A DNA stretch of 64,000 nucleotides from Halobacteriales archaeon YIM A00013. Lineage in GTDB: Archaea; Halobacteriota; Halobacteria; Halobacteriales; Haloarculaceae. Both the position numbers and the translations under genes were made by a program. The notes below the pieces were generated by a model. It saw only the letters and a program-made list of their open reading frames with translations, did no database searches and was not told the origin of the DNA. The stretch spans positions 558,001 to 622,000 of the forward strand of contig JAKCFM010000001.1 of assembly GCA_025041195.1 (NCBI GenBank). The letters are read 5' to 3'. Positions 60,017 through 64,000 of this stretch are shown in pieces; the stretch's first letter is position 1; every line of letters starts with the position of its first letter.

Positions 60017-60877
60017 TCACTCACCAGTGGGATACTCGGCGTCGAAGACGTTTTCGACGACCGGTTCGCTGTCTGTAGCTGGACTGACGCTGCCGGTTTG
60101 ATAGCCCCCGAGATCGAGCGTCACGTGCTCGAAACCGAGCTCGGTGAGCTTCTCGCGTGCAGCCGCGACGAACGACGGATCGAGTGCGGTTTCGAGTTCA
60201 ACACGGCCGACCTCGATGCGAGCCAGTCCATCGTGATCTCGAACGCGAAACTGCTCGAATCCCCAGTTACGAACGAACGATTCCGCGCGTTCAATCCGTG
60301 AAAGCCTGGATTCGGTCACTTCGATGCCAGTGGGAATTCGCGAGGAAAGACACGCCATTGCGGGTTTATCTGCAACCGAGAGGTCATACGACTCGGCAAT
60401 CGATCGCACGTCGGCCTTGTCGATGTCGTGCTCAAGCAGCGGTGAGTACACCTCAAGCTCGGCTACCGCACGCAGTCCCGGTCGGTGGCCCTCGCCGGGA
60501 TCGGAGGCGTTTGTGCCGTCACAGACCGTCTCAATGTCCAGCTCACGAGCGGTTTCATACATTTTCGAGAGCCGCATCGTCCGGCAGTGATAACACCGTT
60601 CGCCGTCGTTTTCGACGAACGCTGGATTGTCGAGCTCGGAGAACTCGACGATCTCGTGGCGAATACCGATCTCCTCGGCGACAGCGATCGCGTCTGCGAG
60701 CTCTTCGCGAGGAAGCGTCTCGCTCTTTGCGGTGCACGCCACCGCCCTGTCTCCGAGCGCATCGTGAGCAAGCGCAGCGACGACGCTCGAATCCACGCCG
60801 CCAGAGAAGGCAACGAGCACGCTGTCCCGACTCGCGAGCGACTCGCGAGCCGCGGCGACTGTTTCCGCAGAGTGCAT
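60017..60877 (-). CDS. larE: LarE-type ATP-dependent sulfur transferase
   Basis: 286 residues. PP-loop SGGVDSS near residue 25; RCYHCRT near 95 and PAMACLSSRIPTG near 175, the latter with the sulfur-donor Cys seen in sacrificial LarE enzymes. LarE adds sulfur to the nickel-pincer nucleotide cofactor of lactate racemase-type enzymes. LarB, LarC and LarA are not in the window, and a NikR gene (8935) hints at nickel use elsewhere in the genome. Some homologues have other sulfur-transfer roles. Confidence 0.85.
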   Translation of the reverse strand: MHSAETVAAARESLASRDSVLVAFSGGVDSSVVAALAHDALGDRAVACTAKSETLPREELADAIAVAEEIGIRHEIVEFSELDNPAFVENDGERCYHCRTMRLSKMYETARELDIETVCDGTNASDPGEGHRPGLRAVAELEVYSPLLEHDIDKADVRSIAESYDLSVADKPAMACLSSRIPTGIEVTESRLSRIERAESFVRNWGFEQFRVRDHDGLARIEVGRVELETALDPSFVAAAREKLTELGFEHVTLDLGGYQTGSVSPATDSEPVVENVFDAEYPTGE

Positions 60878-60974
60878 AGTTTGCCAACGGGTTCACGCTC
60901 AAAAAGACCGTTGCCATCGACGGTACGGTCGGCGAGCGGTGCAGTTTTCCCTTTCGCTGACGAGAACCCTATCA

Positions 60975-62987
60975 ATGGAACTGGAGTCCGTTCCGGGGAT
61001 TGGCGAGCGAACTGCCGAACAGCTCGCAACGCTTGATGATCCTGAGCGAGCACTCCGAACCGGTGACGTGCTGACAATCGCTTCAGCGCCAGCAATTTCG
61101 GAGGGACGAGCGGCCCGTCTGGCACGGAACGCGATTCGACAGCAACACAATGACACCGAACCCTGCCTTCGCACCGAACGGGCAGAGTCGCTGTACGATA
61201 GCGCGCTCGAACTCCTCCAGGAGGGCGCTGTGACCGACCATGCCACCAGGCGTCTCGAAACCTTCTATCCAAGCTGTTCTCACACACGAATCGAGGAGGT
61301 GCGAACGTACGTAACCCGGGCGATCGAGCGCAACCTGGATCCGGCCGTCCGATCAGCCCTCGAATCCGTCGCACCGCTCTCACAGCCGGTCGATGTGACG
61401 GTCAGAGATCGCTGTCTGGCGACGGCTTCGCCAGAAACTCACGCCAGGGCCAGTGATGCCGTTCCCGAGCTCTCGATCGAACGCGTCGAAGACACCCGTG
61501 AGCTTTCCGATCTGGCCAGGGGCTATTCGACGGTGATCGCGCTCGATGAGTCATTTGCTGGATTGGATCTCCCTGATGGCGTGCGTGTCGAGCCAGCTGC
61601 CCTCGAACAAATTCACACCATCGTCCCCGAGCGATTGCTGGTGCTGTTTGGTTCGAATCAGGAGCGCATCCGCGCGGCGATGGCCGTTCACGAGCGTGCT
61701 GGTCTCGATCGACCCTGTTCGTTCGAGAAACTCAGGGCAACGCTTGACAGACTCGATGCGGAGGGCTCGATCGTCGGGGACGACCGGCTCACTGAGCTCA
61801 CTGTCGCACTAGACGATCTAGAGGTGGTCGTCGCTCGGGCGGAGACAGTAGCCAACGAACGGCTTCGTGGCGTAATGGAAGACCGCGATGTGACGATCGA
61901 GGGGGCGGATCTGCTCTCACTTGCCGAACAAGGGGCGCGCGTTGAGCGCCTGCTCGAACGGGAACTGAACGATGCGTTCGAGGAGGCGATCGAACTGGCC
62001 CGATCAATTCTCCGCGAGCACGTCCCGCTTGAGACGCTCACTGACCAGATCGATCGGGTGTTTCCGGACGATCCTACGTTCCCCGTCACACGCAATGAGC
62101 GAGCGCTCTCCCAGCTCACAACCGAACTACGCGCCGCCAAAGTCCAGCACGCAGCCGAGCAAAAAGCAGAGCTAGCGGCCACGCTCCAGTCGTTCGTCGA
62201 GCCGGTCGAGCGGATGATCGAACGGGCACTCGACCTCGATGTCGAGCTTGCGATCGCCAGATTTCACCATCGATACGACTGCACGATGCCAGAGATCGTA
62301 TACGATGGCGATGGTGACGGTGGCGTTTCGATCGAAGCGGGTCGATCGCCACTTCTCGATCTGCCGTACGAATCCGTTGAACCGGTCTCATATTCGGTGC
62401 GTGGCACCGCAATCCTCTCTGGAGTAAACAGCGGTGGGAAAACGTCGCTCCTTGATCTCGTTGGGCTCGTCGTGATCCTGGCACAGATGGGGCTCCCAGT
62501 CCCCGCCCGCTCGGCACGCATCGAGCTGTTTGATGCGATCTACTACCAGGAAAAGAGCCAGGGAACGCTCGATGCGGGCGCATTCGAGGCGACACTCCGC
62601 TCGTTTGGCGAACTGCTCGACGATGCTGGCACGCAGCTGGTGCTGGTTGATGAGCTCGAGAGCATCACCGAACCGGGAGCGAGTGCAACCATCATCGCAG
62701 GAATCCTCGATGCCCTGAATGAGCGGGCAGCCACCGGCGTGTTTGTCTCGCATCTCGCCGCCGAGATACGAACCGCAAGCGAAGGATCCGTTCAGATCGA
62801 TGGTATTCAAGCCAGAGGACTCGTCGATGGCGAACTCGAAGTCGATCGAACGCCGATCAAAGACACGATCGCTCGCTCGACACCCGAGCTCATCGTCGAG
62901 AAGCTCGCAACCGATGAGCGTGCGCCGTCAAAGTCGTTTTACACGTCATTACTGAGCGCTTTCGACGATAACGCTACCCCCGAGTGA
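60975..62987 (+). CDS. MutS-family ATPase with N-terminal HhH domain (MutS2/MutS5-like)
   Basis: 670 residues from the ATG at 60975. The N-terminus starts with a helix-hairpin-helix (SVPGIGERTAEQLATL), then long coiled segments and a MutS ATPase: Walker A SGVNSGGKTSLL near residue 485 and Walker B VLVDELESITEPGAS near 556. There is no mismatch-recognition domain with the Phe-x-Glu motif and no C-terminal Smr nuclease domain. It probably acts on recombination structures or stalled ribosomes, as other MutS2/5-type proteins do. Divergent from larE. Confidence 0.85.
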   Translation: MELESVPGIGERTAEQLATLDDPERALRTGDVLTIASAPAISEGRAARLARNAIRQQHNDTEPCLRTERAESLYDSALELLQEGAVTDHATRRLETFYPSCSHTRIEEVRTYVTRAIERNLDPAVRSALESVAPLSQPVDVTVRDRCLATASPETHARASDAVPELSIERVEDTRELSDLARGYSTVIALDESFAGLDLPDGVRVEPAALEQIHTIVPERLLVLFGSNQERIRAAMAVHERAGLDRPCSFEKLRATLDRLDAEGSIVGDDRLTELTVALDDLEVVVARAETVANERLRGVMEDRDVTIEGADLLSLAEQGARVERLLERELNDAFEEAIELARSILREHVPLETLTDQIDRVFPDDPTFPVTRNERALSQLTTELRAAKVQHAAEQKAELAATLQSFVEPVERMIERALDLDVELAIARFHHRYDCTMPEIVYDGDGDGGVSIEAGRSPLLDLPYESVEPVSYSVRGTAILSGVNSGGKTSLLDLVGLVVILAQMGLPVPARSARIELFDAIYYQEKSQGTLDAGAFEATLRSFGELLDDAGTQLVLVDELESITEPGASATIIAGILDALNERAATGVFVSHLAAEIRTASEGSVQIDGIQARGLVDGELEVDRTPIKDTIARSTPELIVEKLATDERAPSKSFYTSLLSAFDDNATPE

Positions 62988-63049
62988 ACTGTCCGGCGAG
63001 TCGGAACTGGCGATTATGTGGCCACCGAGTGTAGTGTTTTGATGACGCA

Positions 63050-64000
63050 ATGGAACGAGAAACGTGGGTGTCACGCGATGGCTTCATTCTGGCGGCGATC
63101 GGAAGCGCCGTTGGGCTGGGAAACATCTGGCGCTTTCCCTGGCTGACGGCGGACAACGGCGGGAGCGCCTTTCTGGTTGCGTATCTCGTGGCCATGTTCG
63201 TCGTTGGCATCCCGGGATTGATGGTCTCGTTCGTGATCGGTCGGCGTTCGAAGCGTAATCCAGTTGGTGCGTTTCGAACGCTCGCCGGGGGGCCACACTG
63301 GAACCTTCTCGGCGGGCTCTGTCTGGTGACGTCGCTCGTGTTACTGTCGTTTTACACGGTCGTTGGGGGCTGGGTAGTCCGGTACGTGCTCGAATCGATA
63401 ACTGGCGGCTACTTCCACGATCCAGCGGGCCATTTTTCGGCGATCGCCTTTGGTGGTCCGGCGTTTTTCTTCCAGCTCGTCTTCTTATTTATCACTGGTG
63501 CGATCGTCACTGTCGGCGTCCAGCGCGGGATCGAATCGACGACGCGGCTGTTGACACCGGCGATCGTCGTGATCTTTGGGAGCCTCGCAATCTGGACCTG
63601 GTTCCGTGCACCAACGAGTTCAGGATACGACTTCTATCTCGGATTCGATGGCGCGTACCTCACCCAGAACTACCTCTCGGTGATTGGAGCCGCATCAGGA
63701 CAGGCGCTGTTTTCGCTCTCAATTGGCAGCGGAACGATGATCACCTACGCGTCGTATCTTGGCGAGGATCGGTCGTTGCTCGCGGATGGATCGATCATCG
63801 CAGTCGTCAACCTCGGAATCGGACTGCTCGCCGGGCTCGTCGTCTTTCCGTTGTTGTTCACCGTCGTCGGAGAGCCAACTGGTGGCGGTCCCGGTGCGTT
63901 GTTCGTCAGCCTTGCTGGCGCGTTCGGAACCTTACCAGGGGGCAGAATCATCGGCGTTGCGTTCTATCTCACCGTTTTCTTTGCGGCGCTATCGAGTGCA
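63050..64000 (+). CDS. sodium-dependent neurotransmitter-type symporter (NSS/SNF), truncated by window end
   Basis: Open from the ATG at 63050 to the window end (317 codons, no stop). Helix 1 has the NSS signature GSAVGLGNIWRFPW (residues 17-30) that forms the Na and substrate sites. At least seven helices are seen, including FTVVGG-like and GAASGQALFSLSIGSG unwound regions typical of helix 6. It imports an amino acid or related solute with Na, fitting the salt-rich habitat. The start follows the MutS-like gene by 62 bases. Confidence 0.92.
   Translation, partial: MERETWVSRDGFILAAIGSAVGLGNIWRFPWLTADNGGSAFLVAYLVAMFVVGIPGLMVSFVIGRRSKRNPVGAFRTLAGGPHWNLLGGLCLVTSLVLLSFYTVVGGWVVRYVLESITGGYFHDPAGHFSAIAFGGPAFFFQLVFLFITGAIVTVGVQRGIESTTRLLTPAIVVIFGSLAIWTWFRAPTSSGYDFYLGFDGAYLTQNYLSVIGAASGQALFSLSIGSGTMITYASYLGEDRSLLADGSIIAVVNLGIGLLAGLVVFPLLFTVVGEPTGGGPGALFVSLAGAFGTLPGGRIIGVAFYLTVFFAALSSA

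Overview
The window is a chromosomal segment of a halophilic archaeon (class Halobacteria). The evidence is the acidic, Asp/Glu-rich predicted proteins, largely leaderless genes with TATA-like boxes about 25-30 bases before the start codon, archaeal machinery (MCM helicase, TFB, A-type ATP synthase subunit D, a tRNA-Leu gene without encoded CCA), halocyanin, twin-arginine lipoprotein signals, and many haloarchaea-only families. G+C looks moderate (about 55-60% by eye), lower than in many haloarchaea. I see no rRNA, CRISPR array, prophage or complete insertion sequence.

Layout. 1-2.1 kb is an unstable accessory stretch: a Cys-containing gene with a duplicated 3' end, a terminator-like repeat, an AT-rich membrane-protein gene and a gene fragment. 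2.1-5.2 kb is a sugar-type ABC importer operon (binding lipoprotein and two permeases, no ATPase), followed by a small hydrolase, a VapBC toxin-antitoxin pair and a decayed paralogue of the first gene. 7-19.8 kb is mostly housekeeping: UPF0179, an aspartoacylase-like enzyme, DUF309, a NikR-type regulator, tRNA-Leu(CAA), a MOSC protein, inositol-phosphatase, DUF63, an orphan YcaO cyclodehydratase, TbsP-type regulator, a CHAT protease, then the one-carbon pair glyA-folD and a Nudix gene. 19.8-28.2 kb holds membrane and zinc-ribbon proteins, a candidate structured RNA, a BNR-repeat protein, a PadR regulator, and a divergent pair of a RimK ligase-retropepsin fusion and an AstE-like hydrolase. 28.4-33.1 kb is the succinate dehydrogenase operon sdhCDBA and a GlmU-like enzyme. 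34.7-36.6 kb is a halocyanin-sulfite oxidase pair. 38.2-46.6 kb holds atpD with DUF6276, prepilin peptidase, an MCM helicase interrupted by two mini-inteins, three conserved haloarchaeal genes and a TFB. 47-53 kb is mutS and mutL around a metal/cobalamin-type binding protein, with a MinD-like gene. 53-64 kb has an SDR, a CNNM-type transporter, a TatC with a very long repetitive N-terminus, a phosphatase, an S66 peptidase, a CsaA-like protein, LarE, a second MutS-family ATPase, and the start of a sodium-dependent symporter that leaves the window.

How it fits together. The five exported lipoproteins (two ABC binding proteins, halocyanin, sulfite oxidase, a Ser/Thr-rich lipoprotein) all carry twin-arginine signals plus a lipobox, and a TatC is encoded in the same window. 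Sulfite oxidase beside halocyanin suggests periplasm-side sulfite oxidation with electrons passed to a blue copper protein. MutS and MutL (with an intact endonuclease motif) suggest a nicking-type mismatch repair pathway.

Most unusual items: the two mini-inteins in MCM, the 7 x 21-residue repeat in front of TatC, the stand-alone CHAT protease and fused YcaO enzyme around a TbsP regulator, the RimK-retropepsin/AstE pair, and three uncatalogued hairpin clusters that may be small RNAs. Function calls rest on motif recognition by eye; no database search was possible.
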